Assembly: GCA_029378245.1 (NCBI GenBank)
Contig: JARKIF010000010.1
Location: 1,860,001 to 1,924,000, forward strand
Reading direction: 5' to 3'
Length of the DNA stretch: 64,000 bases
DNA from: Roridomyces roridus
Lineage: Eukaryota; Basidiomycota; Agaricomycetes; Agaricales; Mycenaceae
Shown here: positions 44,367 through 56,565 of the stretch, one piece after another
Numbering within the stretch: the stretch's first letter is position 1
Layout of the letters: each line of letters begins with the position of its first letter
The notes under the pieces: model-generated
Databases searched by the model: none
Seen by the model: only the letters and a program-made list of their open reading frames with translations
What the model was told of the DNA's origin: nothing
Translations under genes and position numbers: made by a program

Positions 44367-45829
44367 TTGCTTTCGGGTTCGTCCTTTGACTGAACATTCG
44401 TAATGCTAGATATACTTTATACTACTAACTTATAGTGTAGTTACCCACCCTACCACATACCTACTACTACCTACCTACTTACTGGGCACCTTGGAGGCCT
44501 GATTATTTCGGATTTCGGTTCACTCACGCAGATTTTACGCTCATTCATTCACATTCGGAACACTAGCAGAGTACATAATTGTATCAACACCATACATAGT
44601 TCAAAGTTGAAGAAGAATTCATTTGCATTCGGTCGGCGGATGGTTTGTGAAAAGTCCGAGAGGTGCTTTATATCATTGGTACGGTCGAATTCGGTGGGGA
44701 TTGGATGGACCCTCGAAATGGTAACCCAGTGCATGCCTTCGGCCTTGCAAGTGCAGCATGCACAGGTTGGCCGGCCCGCGACCTACCCGGGTTCGATTCC
44801 GGTGCTTCGTTGTCCAGAAGGTTTCGGTGGTATTTTTGATGTCTTATCTAAGAACTCTTAGGTCTTTTTTGTACATAGTGGGCTCATGAGGTTGTAAATT
44901 GACAGACAAAGGTACGGAGAGAGTCCAATATAATGCCACGATCGAGTCCACCGTACCACAGTTGGAGCACATCATGCTATTGAATTCGGAGAAGAATGTC
45001 GGATGCAGCCAGGTTCTTTGACAGCGAGTTCCTGCAGGTGCAAATCCTGGGACTTGCATGGTTTCAGGCGCTGAATGATCAGGGTTCGATCCCCAGTGCT
45101 TCCTAAGTTCTTTGGAGAAAAGGTAATCTGTTTTGCGGTCGAAACGGAGGGAATCGGTGTGACCACTAGTCGTCTAAATTGTAAAAAGGTGGCTTCAAGT
45201 TTTTCTGAAGCACAGACAGGCACTCGATGGAGAGAGTACAGAGACGAATGGCATGGCCTGGACCCAGCATGCTAGGTTCAAATCCTGACTCTTCATCGGA
45301 TCTTCGCACGTTGACACACTTTTTTGCTAGACAAGGCAACAGATAGGTTGAGAAAAATGGAGGGTGTCGCACTACGTGCCATAGGTTGGCGTTGAAGCCT
45401 CAAGACGCTCCCTCGAAGGCCGGACTCATTGTTATGGGGTACTACGCCCGGCGACGGGGGAACTTCTACGCGCATCATACTGATCCGAATTCACGGAGGA
45501 GGAGGAGGAGGTACTCTGGAGATGTTGTGTTCAAACCCAGCCTCTCCATGGCGATGAATTAATTGCCTTTTTTTTTCTTTCAAAATATCGATTCAAGTTT
45601 TACCAGTTGAATCTCGACATGCGGTACCGAGCGGAACACCAACCTGAGCTTGGAGTGCACCCAGCGTCCTAGATACACAAAACGGAATCGGACCTAGAGC
45701 CGGATTTTGCCTCTCCGCATGCGGTAGGGTCCTGTGGATTGGGATTACAAATGGATGGTCGAGATTCCACCAGGCTTCTTCCTCCTCAGTATTTTTGATG
45801 CCCAAACGGGGGAAGCGAACGGCAAGTTA

Positions 45830-48450
45830 GTAGTCTAGTGGTCGTACGCGGTTGTAGATTGACAGACAAAAGGGGTGCAAGAATTCGGTGACGACATATC
45901 GGAGTGTCCAGGTTCTTCATTGACAGAGGGGCAGTCACCGAGTCACTCCAGATTCGAATCCTGGAACTCGCATATTTCGGTCGACCTCTGGGTAAAGACC
46001 CCTTTTTTCGAGATTGTACCAGTGGAATTTCGTCATGCGGTACCGATCGAGCCCTACATACACCAACCTCGGCGCTACAGCGCTGAGCGTCCCGGAGAAA
46101 CACAAAACTAACACTGATCACATAATCGGAACTGCAGAGTGCAGACAGAGTTCGATAAAAATTTCAAGACTTGGAATTGGGGTAAGTGCTACGCTGGAAG
46201 TCTGTGCATTGAATTATGGATGAATGAGCCTGTTTCAACGGTACTCTGGTTGCTCTGAGCGCCAGCGCAGAAACTTGTCACAGAGTGAGAACTGGAGGCA
46301 GAGTTCCATTAGGTAGGATTAGATGCCGGGTTCGAATCCTGGCCGTCACATGGAGCGATCATAGTACATATCCCTTTTTCCAAGCCGCAAGTGTTACAAG
46401 TGCTGTTCAATTTTTGAATCCGAGACCATGATGCCGCAGTTGCGAGGCTCGGCAGTCTCATGCTCATTCTGGATTAGGAGCCCAGGGTGCCTAATAGGTA
46501 CACTGACTCGGAAACAGTAATGGATCACCAGATCTTGAAAATTGGACGCGGTGTCAAGCCTGATGGAGGGACATTGTAAACTGGTTGTGGGGTGTAGTAG
46601 AAGCACTAGGATGGCTACTATTAGCAGGTACAAATCGGAGTCCGAAATCGGCTTTGTTCGGCTTCAGTGGTGTGTCAAACGCGAACATGTGATCCATTTG
46701 TTATTCTGCATTTGGTTGACCCACACTATTTGCCGTGAAACACTGCAACGACTGACCCAAATGAGCTCGAATGTTGTACAGCTCCTCTTCACTATCCCAT
46801 CTTCCATCTGTGAGCCAAAGCAGTGCACTTCCGGCCTGCTCAGGGACTCAGAAACATCAAATGAAGAAATCAGTAAAATAATCCTCCCGTGTACCCGGGA
46901 CCCCCTAACCATATGGTATAACTTGTCAGTGGGAGCTCATGGATGCTGGAAAAGCTTAGTTGTCCTCAAAAAGTGGAAATTCAATGTGCAGAGTCCTCCA
47001 TTCAATTTTCATTGCCGAGCTGAACATCGGGTTGAAAGTTCAGCACTTGTTCTCAGGTGTCTTGAGTGTCAATGCCATACCAAAACTGACCAGGATGAAG
47101 CCTAGGATACTCTACTTCATTAATCCAGTGTCCCAGGTACAGGAACAGAGCTATAGCATGTATGCCCCGAGACCAGACAGTGTTGTTTTTCAGCTCTGAT
47201 CTGTGGCCGGATTTTTTGCATAGGGTCAACCATCACACCATCGAGTCTGTACATCTTCTAGGCATCTCATAGGATCCAAAATAGCACAACTGATCAAACA
47301 AGACCCAGAAATATGGCTTATCGGGGCTGTTGGGAGGCTCCTTGCCCAGGCTGTATATACAGATCATGCAAAAATCACCATCAGGCAACCACCCACCATG
47401 CACGTCTGCATGAGTTTCCTTTCTTACACTCTAGGTGTAACCCAGTGACCGGCATCTACTGTATTCAGCCGGACTTTCACATTGTGCAAGGCCCTATTTC
47501 AAGATCAAGGCCACCAAAGAGCCGTCACGGTGGCCAAACAGTGGTGGAAGTTCTTCGACCCTGATAGGGTGTGAGGTGGTCACAGTCACCTTGCCTGTGT
47601 CATTGGGGCAGTCCTTAGGATTGGAAGAGTTGCCCTATACATGCTTGAGACCTCTCATTAAAGACTACTGGCAGGCCATGGGCACCTTTGCCATGTTAGT
47701 GGTCACCACTTCATTGACCAAGGGCTTCACAACCAACCCACTTGAGACCGGATTTTTGGGCCCAGAATTGCTCAACAGACATCAAGCTATCATCCATTCC
47801 AATTTCCAGTTGCACCTGCAGCATTAAGTCCAGATAAAAGATCAAACACACGGATTTGACGGAAACCAGATTTTAAAATGGATCACTTTCATTTTTGTGA
47901 TCACTCTGCTTTAGCAAGGAGAGGGTCAGGCAACTCAATATTTTATGGGTATATACTAGACCCTGTAAGCTTCCTTTGAAGACCTTAACATTGCCCAGAA
48001 GTGGCGTGGCTGTGAAGCAATGCATCAAACAATTTCGAACCACGCGTGATCCATTACTTTTTCCGAGTCAGTGTACCATCTTCTCAAGTTTTAATAATGC
48101 CTTCCCAAATCATCGCCCTCCATCTCAATTACCAGAGACCATCGACGTCCTCACAGAATGGGGGCGGAAAGCGGAAGGTGCTAAGCACCAGAAGGGTTCG
48201 AATCCCGGCCGTTCCATGGCGTAAGTCTCCATGTCCCTTTTTTTGAAGGTGGGCCGTCAGACTCCGACCAGCTCAGTTTGAGGCATGCAGTATGTCATGG
48301 AGGTGTCGCGGCTACCCCGGCGCTACACCAACGTCGGCGCGTACATAATTCATCGAGCCTCTCGGGGAATTTGGAAATGGCACAAAACCTGCCGCAGAAT
48401 CAGAGTTGCAGGCATAGTTTGAGTACTATTCCTAAGCATATCGGGCTTCC
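45830..48450. repeat. ~1-kb direct repeat, copy 1, split by a transposon
   Basis: 45830-46500 plus 48074-48450 correspond in order to 48990-49950. The two halves are separated by the TA-flanked element at 46501-48073. Confidence 0.75.
46501..48073. mobile_element. decayed Tc1/mariner-like DNA transposon (1573 bp)
   Basis: Inverted ends CACTGACTCGGAAAC/AAGTAATGGATCAC (28 bp, one mismatch) with TA on both sides (46499-46500, 48074-48075). The size would suit a transposase gene, but I find only broken frames (e.g. 46664-46912 minus), so it is probably dead. Its base composition is richer in A+T than the flanks. The sister repeat keeps an unfilled site around 49573, GCCCAAGTACCATC. Confidence 0.85.
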
Positions 48451-48989
48451 TTTTGCATTTTTTATGCCGCGCTTGATCTAAGTCATGGGTGTAGCCCGGC
48501 AGAGATCACAGGCGTTCCGTCACGGTCTCGAGGAACAATCACAAGCAAGTTTATGTCAAGGAATGAGTTCAGTTGAATCGGTTCACGCTGGAGACGTTAG
48601 GTTCAAACCTAGCCTCTCTCTATGGCTGCATGAGGGTACTGTACCGTTTTTGCTGATTGTACCAGTTCAATCAAGACATCATGCTGCATCATTGCCATCA
48701 AGGTGTCCACCACCCGAGAGCTATACCAGCGCTAGTCCACCTAGCATCCTGGAAGACACTCACGGAACTGCAGGATAAGGGGTTGGAATCTACACTATAT
48801 TCGGTCAGCCGGATACTCTGTGAATGTCGGACAGGGAGGTGCTTTCACTGGTGCGGTTGATTTCGGTCGAGGATGTATCGACCCTCGAATGCCAGTGCAT
48901 GTACGAGAATGGGCCGTGACAGGTTGACATCATCAACCTACCAGGGTTCGATTCCCGGTGCCTCTATTTTTGAGGCCCAAATGGTGAAG

Positions 48990-49950
48990 CAAACGACGAG
49001 TTAGCAGTGGTCTTACGAGGTTGTAAATTGACAGATCAAGGTGCTTGATTAATTGAGAAGCTTAAGAGAGCCTGATATCATGAGCACACGGGGCGGTTGC
49101 AGCAGATCATGCTATCGATCACGACGAAGAGATATCGGAGTAGCCAGGTTCTTTGACACTGGCAGGCAGAGGGCCAACCGAATCACTCCAGGTTCGAATC
49201 CTGGACGTCGTATACACCGCCCAGCCTCTCCCACCTTTTTCGAGAATCGAGATTAAACCAGCTGTATGTGGGCATGCGGCACCGACTCGGAGCGCTACCA
49301 ACATGCTATTACCTCGGGCGCATAGACCCACCCAGCGTCCACGTCTTTGAGAAACACAAGACTTGTCACATAATCAGAGTTGAAGGCAGAGTTCAACTAC
49401 CGCTCCGCAGAGGTTACCCGGGTGATTGTGGATATGCCGGGTTCGAATCCTGGCCGTCATATTCAGCGATATCGATTGCGGTTGTGCTCTTCAATTTTTG
49501 AATTCCATACCATGCCGCAGTTGCGAGGGTCGGCAGTCCATGCCCATTCTCATCCGGATACGCCCAAGTACCATCCTCAACAGTACCTTGCAGGCAGCAG
49601 ATCGTCGACCATCTGAATTACCAGTGCTCCGAGGAGAGAAGAGACCATCGCCGTCCTCGAAGAATGGGAGCGGAAAGCGGGAAGGTGAAAAGCACTAGAA
49701 GGGTTCGATTCCTGGCCGTTCCATGGCATTATCGGATAAGAACTTCCTTTTTCGAGAGTTGACCGGCAGACTCGGACTAGCATGGAGTATGCCACGAGGA
49801 GGCTGTCGGCCACCCCAGCGCTACTAGTAACCAACGTCGGCGCGTACATAATCCATCTACTTCGCCTCCTGGGGAATTTGGAATTTGGAAATGGCACAAA
49901 ACCTGCCGCAGACAGAGTTGCAGGCATAGTTCGAGTACTGCTCCTCATCA
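48990..49950. repeat. ~1-kb direct repeat, copy 2 (uninterrupted)
   Basis: Aligns with copy 1 from TTGACAGATCAAGG through GTTCGAGTACTGCTCC. Contains three T-arm-like words (49190, 49440, 49700) and the empty site of the transposon found in copy 1. Confidence 0.75.
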
Positions 49951-50100
49951 CATATATGCGTGGCGTTATAACAAGGATTCAGAATCATGTGGGCTCGAAT
50001 CCCGGCCGTGCCCTGGGCAATAGTAAAACCAGGCTCTTCCTTTTTGGATTCAACGGGTTTTACTTATGTAGTGAGCAGGTGCCGCACCTTTGCAAAGCTG

Positions 50101-51185
50101 TGTTTGAATTCAATTTTAAACTTGATGGCATGCCGCTGGGCGCTACACCAACGCGCCGGGTACGGAAATTACCTGAGATTTTTTCATCGCGGATACGCTA
50201 GAGGGAATTCCCTGCCTCCTCGAGAGTCGGATTTTGATCAACCAGCGGGATTCTCAACTCTTGGCAATGGCACACGCCGCCAGGTCCCATCAAGGCTATG
50301 TAAAGCGACGATCAGATATTGACCGCCAGCCAAGCGTGTGGCGCTGCTGGCTGGTGCGGATCCGGGATTAAAAACCCGATATGCCGATGATGCCGTGCGA
50401 GCCGGATGGATTGGATGGATGGATACCGGCTGAAATGCGACTCGGCCTCGATCGCTAACCGAATAATATATTATGAACGTGAAACGTTGACTTGCGGCTG
50501 CCCATGGCCTGCTTGCCCCGTCGTTGCAACGTTGGATGTTATTGTTCCGGCATGGCATTGTACATCGCCAAGCCCATGGGATTACCAGTACGCGGGGATG
50601 CGAAACGGAAGCCTTTCAACGCAATATGTACTTAGATTGAATCCCTGACCGCGGTAGATGCGCTGAAAGTCAGTCAGTCGGTCAGTCAGTCCATCAGAGT
50701 TCTGTAGATGTAGTGGTCGAAGAGCGGTGATGCTTACCTTGTGCAAAGTATGCATACTTTTGGTACCGACTTTATTCTGGTTTGGTCTTTTTTTAACAGA
50801 GCAGGTGGGAGCAGGTGCCTGGGAGCTGATGATGTTATTTAAAAGCCTCGCTTCGGCTGCTGTGCCGCTGCAGTGGTTCAACGGAAGTTCACCTTGGATT
50901 CTGGAGAGAAGGATGTTGAACTGCCAGCATTCCGCGTCCTGTCGCGGAATGCCCTGCGGAACCCAAAAGTGACAGGGGGCGCGCCGCGCAGTTAGAATCA
51001 TCCAATGCGTCGGTTCACTGTTGACTTCTCTGCATCAATCTCACACGCGTGCTTCTGCAAGCGTCGGATCAGCATCCGTAAGGTGGCTGAGCTATTTGCT
51101 GTATAAAAGGAGCCGAGTCGCGCCCTGGGTCCCCATTCCACCTTCGTCGAATCCCTCTCCTCCTTCTCTTACCTTTTCACGAATC
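50101..51185. other. intergenic; promoter of the next gene at the right end
   Basis: No gene seen. A GTCAGTCAGTCGGTCAGTCAGT microrepeat (about 50668-50692) is present. A TATA box GTATAAAAGG at 51101-51110 lies about 80 bp before the ATG at 51186. Confidence 0.55.
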
Positions 51186-51639
51186 ATGCTCTTCCGCCCC
51201 ATTGCCCTCTTCGCCCTGGCTGCCTCCGCCTCGGCATCCATCATCGCCCGCGCCGCTGCCCCCGCCGTCGCGCACACCCCCGGGTCCCTCTCGACCCTCG
51301 CCATCCAGGTCCTCGAGACTTGTGTTGACACCAACCTCAACAACTGCCTCATCTGGTCTGCCACGACCCTCCCCGTTGGCTGCACCAACATCGCCGCTGC
51401 CGGTCAGGCTAGCGACGTGAGCAGCGTGTCCACCGTCGCTGGTGTCGTTTGCACCCTCTTCTCGTGCGTCCCTACTGGTTTTTCTTCGTTTCCTTGGATG
51501 CTGACGCGTTGCTGTTTTGTTTTTACGTAGCTCGACGACCTGCACTGGCACGTCGCAGATCATCAACGGCACGCTCAACGCCCTTGCCGTTGTTGGCTAT
51601 GACAACACCGCCAACTCGTTCACCTGCGTCTCGTCATAA
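51186..51639 (+). CDS. small secreted protein with six cysteines (128 aa)
   Basis: Two exons, 51186-51463 and 51531-51639. Signal peptide MLFRPIALFALAASASASII. The mature protein has six cysteines: ETCVDTNLNNCLIW, LPVGCTNIAA, AGVVCTLF, STTCTGTSQIINGTL and the C-terminal FTCVSS, probably three disulphides. Cysteine spacing does not match the hydrophobin pattern (no CC pair). Similar small cysteine-containing secreted proteins are common in Agaricomycetes; function unknown. A TATA box at 51101-51110 and a short CT-rich leader precede it. Possible effector or structural wall protein, but the sequence does not show which. Confidence 0.85.
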
Positions 51640-52027
51640 ATACCCTTCTCTAGCGTGTTTTGTCGGCTTCGAGTTGTTAAACATGTGGTTAATGGAATAC
51701 GGAATAAAAAAATTGTGAATTCGTGTGCATTGTGTGTCAATGCCGATTTGATCGGATCAGTCCGCTTGCAGCGGATGGAAGCCTCTTGCTTTCTCCCCTC
51801 ATCTACTTACTTAGTTCTCCACGACCCAGCGATGCCCATGATGATCTTCTCACTGCTCCCCACAGCTGACTCCGCTCTCCACCTCCGGCACCAGACTCTC
51901 AAAACCTACTGCGGCTCGTGTCCTCCACGCCCTCTCCGCATGTCATGAACGATCGATGCTGCGAGACATCCTTAAGTTATAGCGCACCCACCCGCATGTC
52001 TCCATTCACATCTCGCCTATTACCTCC
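51640..52027. other. intergenic, no gene seen
   Basis: About 390 bp between two same-strand genes. No supported exon. Confidence 0.5.
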
Positions 52028-53705
52028 ATGTCCATCCTCCCTCAATACGGCTTCACTGGAGGGGAAGTTGAATTCAAGTCGCTGGTCGATAAGAATCCGT
52101 TCCTCTTCCGGGTTCACACACCCAAAGCCTCGAGCAATGGATCCGGATTCATGGCGCTCAAATTCAATGGACGATTTACATCTGCGGCACCCACTCCGAC
52201 TCCCGACCTGCTGCATCCGCCCATCCCGACGTACGCTGATGTGGTGGGCTACATGGATTGGACGACACGGCACTCGTCGGCGTATGTTTCTGCTTCATTC
52301 AGCCTCATGTGGTCTTTATGGGAGGCTCTGAGGCGGTATCACTCGGGCGTCAAGCACGATGTGGAGATCGCCATCATCGATGCTACTGCTCTCAACGGGG
52401 CGGTGACGGTTGTTGAGGTTATGCGAGCTGTCTCTCCAAACGAGTGCGTTATCCGTTTCTACCCATCGAAATTCCGACTGACATTTATTGGATAGACGAC
52501 ACGAGAACCACTGGAAGTGGTACCACTTTGCCGAAGAATCCCAAACTGTGCTCGTTTACGGCTGCATCCCACCCACCGCCATCCTCGCATCCATACCCGT
52601 CCTCCGTATCCTCGACGCCCTACCATCTTACTGCCTCGTTTCCCCCTCCTCCCTCTCATCTTCATATACATCCCCGGTGCACCGCATCCTCCCATGGACA
52701 CACATAACCTCCACGCACCCACACTACCGCCGATTCTGCAATAGCCTATCAGAGAGCTTCCTCCGCCTCTCGCACGAGGAGCGTTGGATCGAGTCAACAC
52801 ACGGTGCGGTGCAGCTTGCGTTTGCGTTCCTGGGGCGGTGGTTTGAGTGGATGTATCATTTCGATTTGGAGGTACCTCACGAGCTCGAGGGAGAAGGTGG
52901 CGACCAAGACCAGGATATCTTCCGCGCTGCTGCGAGGACCAAGCTCTCCGAGCTCGCGCAGGCGATCGCTTTGTGGCCTGCACCTCTGGGTCTCCATCAC
53001 GACAAGAAGTTGGAGTGGGGATGGGATGATGTGGTGAGGGAGATCGCCCTCCTCGTAGCCGTACACGGTGCCCCGTTCGAGCACGGCGGGAAGCGAAAAC
53101 ACCAACGCGGGCGGAGGCAGAGCGCCAGGTACTCGGTGGCGTTTTCGGACGTTGCGAGTCTTTCGGAGTTTTCGGGCTTCGGCGTTGGAGGTGGGGATTC
53201 CGAGCCCGAGCCCGAACCCGAGTGCCCGTGCGAGAAGAAGGAATTGGTAGAGGGAGATGCAGATGGGATACCTGTTGTGCTGGATCCGAGGAATTATCTG
53301 CCTACGCCGCCGCCTACGCCACCGCCGTTTTTGGTTGGCGAGGAGGATGAGGAGGGATGGGTCGAGGTCGAGAAACCTGGGTTTGGGCTGGCTGAGCCTG
53401 CTGTTGTCGAAGCCGGGGCGTTGCCTTCGCTGCCGCTATCGATACCTTCTGCGGAGGTACCTCCTCCAGATCCCGTCGACGATCTTGGAGAGCTGGAGGA
53501 CAACGGCAAGTCATCGCCCTCAGCCACAGCACGTCCCTCATCCGCGCCTGCTCCCGCTTCCTCCCAACCGCGGAAGAAATGCACCCCAGCACCAGTACTT
53601 TTGTCAAGCGAGACGGCATCGTGCCTCTTTGCGGGCTTCCTCATTGGGGCGTTGCTTGTCGTTGTGCTGGCGCAACGGAGGGTGGGGGTTGTGCATCTAA
53701 GTTGA
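52028..53705 (+). CDS. conserved fungal protein with C-terminal membrane anchor (541 aa)
   Basis: Two exons, 52028-52443 and 52496-53705. I do not know its function. The N-terminal region contains LFRVHTPKASSNGSGFMALK and SAYVSASFSLMWSLWEALRR Y, a pattern I recall from fungal proteins annotated DUF7587-like (uncertain). The middle is helical and acidic; a long low-complexity part follows, rich in Pro, Glu, Ser (NYLPTPPPTPPPFLV, EDEEGWVEVEKPG, an EPEPEPE run). Near the C-terminus CLFAGFLIGALLVVVLAQRR is a single membrane helix followed by a short basic end, so it is probably tail-anchored with the bulk in the cytosol. The intron joins SPNE to RHENHWKWYHFAEE in phase 2. Confidence 0.8.
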
Positions 53706-53799
53706 GGGTCGTATCTTCAACAACTTGTGAGTTGATCTCATGAGCGTTCATTTACGAATTTGATTCCTTTTGTATATTACTTATGTGTATATGCGTTAT

Positions 53800-55620
53800 G
53801 CTGTGCGTACTGAGCGGCCTTGCGAATTAATTGCCAAGACCAACCCAAGGTGCTTCTATGTAATTACCTCGATCGGAGCTCGAGTCCATGACCAGTTCGC
53901 AGGCGTCAGGTGCGTTGAAACGTCCAGCACTCCGTCTTGGCGTGTAAGGGAGGCTGTTGGGGGTTTGCCCATCACCCTCCTGTGCTGCGGGTATCGGGTA
54001 TGTCAGCCCTTCTCGGTTCGATTCCGACTCGTTAGCTTAGAAGGTTGTCTCTGGGTTTTTGTTCTTTCCGTCACTCTCGCATCCTCGCTCTGAATCCTAC
54101 TCTGGACGCATTGAGACGTTCTTTCTTTCTCTTTCTTTCTTTCTGGTGAGGGGCCTTGTTTTATTCGTACGGAGATTGAGTTGCGAGCTAGTGTTGATGT
54201 TATCGAAGTCAGCGAGGTACTGAACCGTTGGAGTCGGTCTATGTCTAGCCTTCTTGACGAGTAGGGGCAGAAAAACTCCAGGCGTGCACCTGAACTTCCT
54301 GTGGCAGGTTGTGGCAGGTATTTCCGCCGCTCCTCTCGGTTCGATTCCGACCAACTATATAGGTCAATGTGGTTAGTTTCTTTTTTTCGGCTGTAGTTTG
54401 TGCGTGCTGAGTGGCCGAGTTCGTCTTGATGTTGTCAGTCAGGTACGGTTGAAACGCTGGCCGTCTTGGCGAGTGGTGCTTCGATTCCGACCGACTGCAT
54501 GGGTGGAGTCTATGTTTGCGTATTTTTTTCATCTTTCGTTCAACACCTATGTAATTATGCTGTGTGTGTGTGCATGTGTATGTGTGTGTGTACGCCGCGC
54601 GCAGTGCTGAGCGGCCTTGCTACCGTGCCTCTGCGGAGCTTGGGGCACCGGCGACCAGTTGGATGCCTTGGCAATCAGACAGGCCCGTACTTACGTTGCA
54701 GGTACGTCGGAACGCGCGTTAACGCGTTATTTAACGTCTCAAGCTGGTGGCGAGTAACTGGGAGGCTGTCGGGGGTTATCGTGAACAGGTAGATCCATCT
54801 CGGTTCGCTTCCGAGGTCAGTCAGTATGGCCAGAAGATGTTGAACATTTTTTTCCTCTTGCCTACTCTATCGTGCGAGTCAAGACGTTCTTTCTTTTTTT
54901 TTCTGGTGAACGGCCTTGTTCCTTTTGTATTCGTGCGGAGCTTGATGTCGCCGAGTTGACAGTCAGGTAAAAATTAAGCGTTGTTGGTCCAAGACCCGTC
55001 TTGGGCAGTAATTGCAAGGCCTCGGTTCGACTCCGAGTGACCGCATCATCATGGCGAGTGTGGCAATGTATTTTTGTCATTCTTACGGTTTTGTTCACCA
55101 GATATCGATCTATTGTGTATGTGCGTACATTGTGCCTGCTGAGCGCTGAGGGGCCTTGCCAAGACAACATACCTCTCTTCACCTCGACCGGAGGTTGAGT
55201 CGACGAGTTGCCAGTCAGTCAGGTATGTTGGACGTTAATTTGGTCCAGCCGCCGTTTCGGGAAGAGACGGGAACACTTGGGAGCTCGTCGGTGCAGCGCT
55301 GTGGGTATAGCATCCCATCCCGGCTCGATTCCGGCCGTCTGCGTGGTGAGAGTTGCTCGCTTTGAATCAAACTCCCGACGCAGTAAGGGGCTTTGCCAAG
55401 ATGTATTTGGTGGTTCTAGTTATTCGTGCGGAGATTGAGAGTTCACGTTGTCAGTCAGGTACGTTGGACGTGAACGCGTGAACTCCAGATCCGTCCTGGC
55501 CAGTAATTGTACGGCTGTCGGTTAACTCTGGGTCGAAGTCGTTCTGTGGTGCCGGTCTGTCTCGGTTCAACTCCGACCAACCACATGGGTTGGCGCGTTG
55601 GACCTTTGATCCTTTTTAAC
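53800..55620. repeat. second tRNA-like repeat array (seven units)
   Basis: About seven units of 200-300 bp. Each has a left block like TGCTGAGYGGCCTTGC (53808, 54146, 54406, 54605, 54906, 55138, 55382), a middle GTCAGTCAGGTACGTTG, and a right block CGGTTCGATTCCGAC (54016, 54338, 54480, 54800, 55023, 55322, 55563). The unit at 54406 reads GAGTGGCCGAGTT, like the D-arm (A-box) of Leu/Ser tRNAs, and the right block is a T-arm (B-box). Simple repeats (CTTT)n at 54118-54145 and (TG)n near 54560-54592 are embedded. No protein gene. Confidence 0.65.
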
Positions 55621-55987
55621 CTACAGGGCTCCCGCCGCCCGAAGACCTTCTTTTCTAATCTCTCCTTCTCTCAGAGTCTCTTGGCGGCATTCGGGACTCA
55701 TCTCCAAATCGTTACCGGCGGCGCTAAACGTCAACTCGCCGCTTTATCACCGCATTTCAGGAGAGGTTGCCAAGGGACTTGGCGAGGAGAACGCTAAAAA
55801 TCGGTCTTCGAATGCCTGATTCTTCCATTCACGCGTTCGAGATGGATGAAAGCTATTATCGACTACCCCTGGCCATCGGTGCTTGGCACACAGACGGGCT
55901 TTAATTCACACCGGTTGCTCAAGGATAAAAGGTCGGAAGAGCAGAGCCTTACGATACGATTCACCAGAATTTACCCCAGGACTAAAG

Positions 55988-56565
55988 ATGTCCCAACCCG
56001 CCCGCGTCGGAGCACAGCACGCACTTCGCAATACTATGGCTATTCACTCCTCGTCTGCCACACGCGCAGCCGCTCTAGCGATCCCACCCCTACCGATCCC
56101 ACTATCCATCCCCGCCGTGACCTTGCCGCCGATGTTGGACATCTTCGACGTACCACATCGACTTGTACGGAGGAGGGAGACGAAGCTAACAATGACGCCG
56201 GCGCCTCCCCGAAATGTCACTGCCTCCTCACCTGCTGCCAGCGTTGTGACATCCCTCCCCACGCCGTTGGTATTCGAAGGCCCCGCTGGTCGGCGTCCTA
56301 TCCGACGAAGTCATCATGAGCTCGCGTCGTTTGCAGGCTCCGGCGTCGTTACGATGTTTGATGGTCCAGCGCATTCTGGTGGACGCAGAGAGCCGCTTTC
56401 TGGTACTCGTCAACATGTGAGTCGATTTTCTCATGTTGCGTGCGTATGATCGATCCAGCGTGTCTGACGACTCGGCAGAGGCGAAAGCAGACACCTACGA
56501 ATATGGGATATCTGGTTGGTGCGGCGACTGCGGCTACGTTTGCTCTGGGCGTCTCTCACTCGTAG
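55988..56565 (+). CDS. MFDGPA-family protein, paralogue 2 (171 aa)
   Basis: Exons 55988-56416 and 56479-56565. I do not recognise the family. N-terminus MSQPARVGAQHALRN, a Pro/Ala-rich middle with LPPMLDIFDVPHRLVRR, then VTSLPTPLVFEGPAGRRP and GVVTMFDGPAH. The second exon codes RRKQTPTNMGYLVGAATAAT FALGVSHS: basic residues followed by a short hydrophobic segment at the very C-terminus, as in tail-anchored proteins. The upstream region shares TTTAATTCACRCCG with paralogue 3 and has ATAAAAGG about 55 bp before the ATG. An upstream in-frame ATG (55883) is less likely because the paralogues align from MSQP. Inference: small membrane-attached adaptor; no enzymatic motif. Confidence 0.83.

Larger units (their letters stand above)
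44640..50100. repeat. array of diverged repeats carrying tRNA T-arm sequences
   Basis: Plus-strand T-loop/B-box words (GGTTCGAATCC and relatives) occur at about 44789, 45081, 45273, 45529, 45951, 46329, 48197, 48600, 48945, 49190, 49440, 49700 and 49993, mostly as 5-bp stems with TTCGAAT loops, e.g. CCGGGTTCGAATCCTGG. Between them recur GAGGTTGTAAATTGACAG, CAGGTTCTTTGACA, CGGCGCGTACATAAT and GGCACAAAACCTGCCGCAG. No protein gene is supported. Matching D-arm (A-box) and acceptor pairing is not convincing, so these look like tRNA-derived interspersed repeats, not working tRNAs. Confidence 0.7.

Noticed and set aside
46542..47105. 187-codon plus frame inside the Tc1-like element
   Set aside because: No transposase motif (DDE/D or helix-turn-helix) can be seen; treated as part of a decayed element.
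44640..50100. Functional tRNA genes at the T-arm words
   Set aside because: T-arms pair, but no matching acceptor, D and anticodon arms at the right distance could be found for any of them.
53800..55620. Regularly spaced repeats as a CRISPR array
   Set aside because: Units are 200-300 bp, imperfect and tRNA-like, and the genome is fungal.
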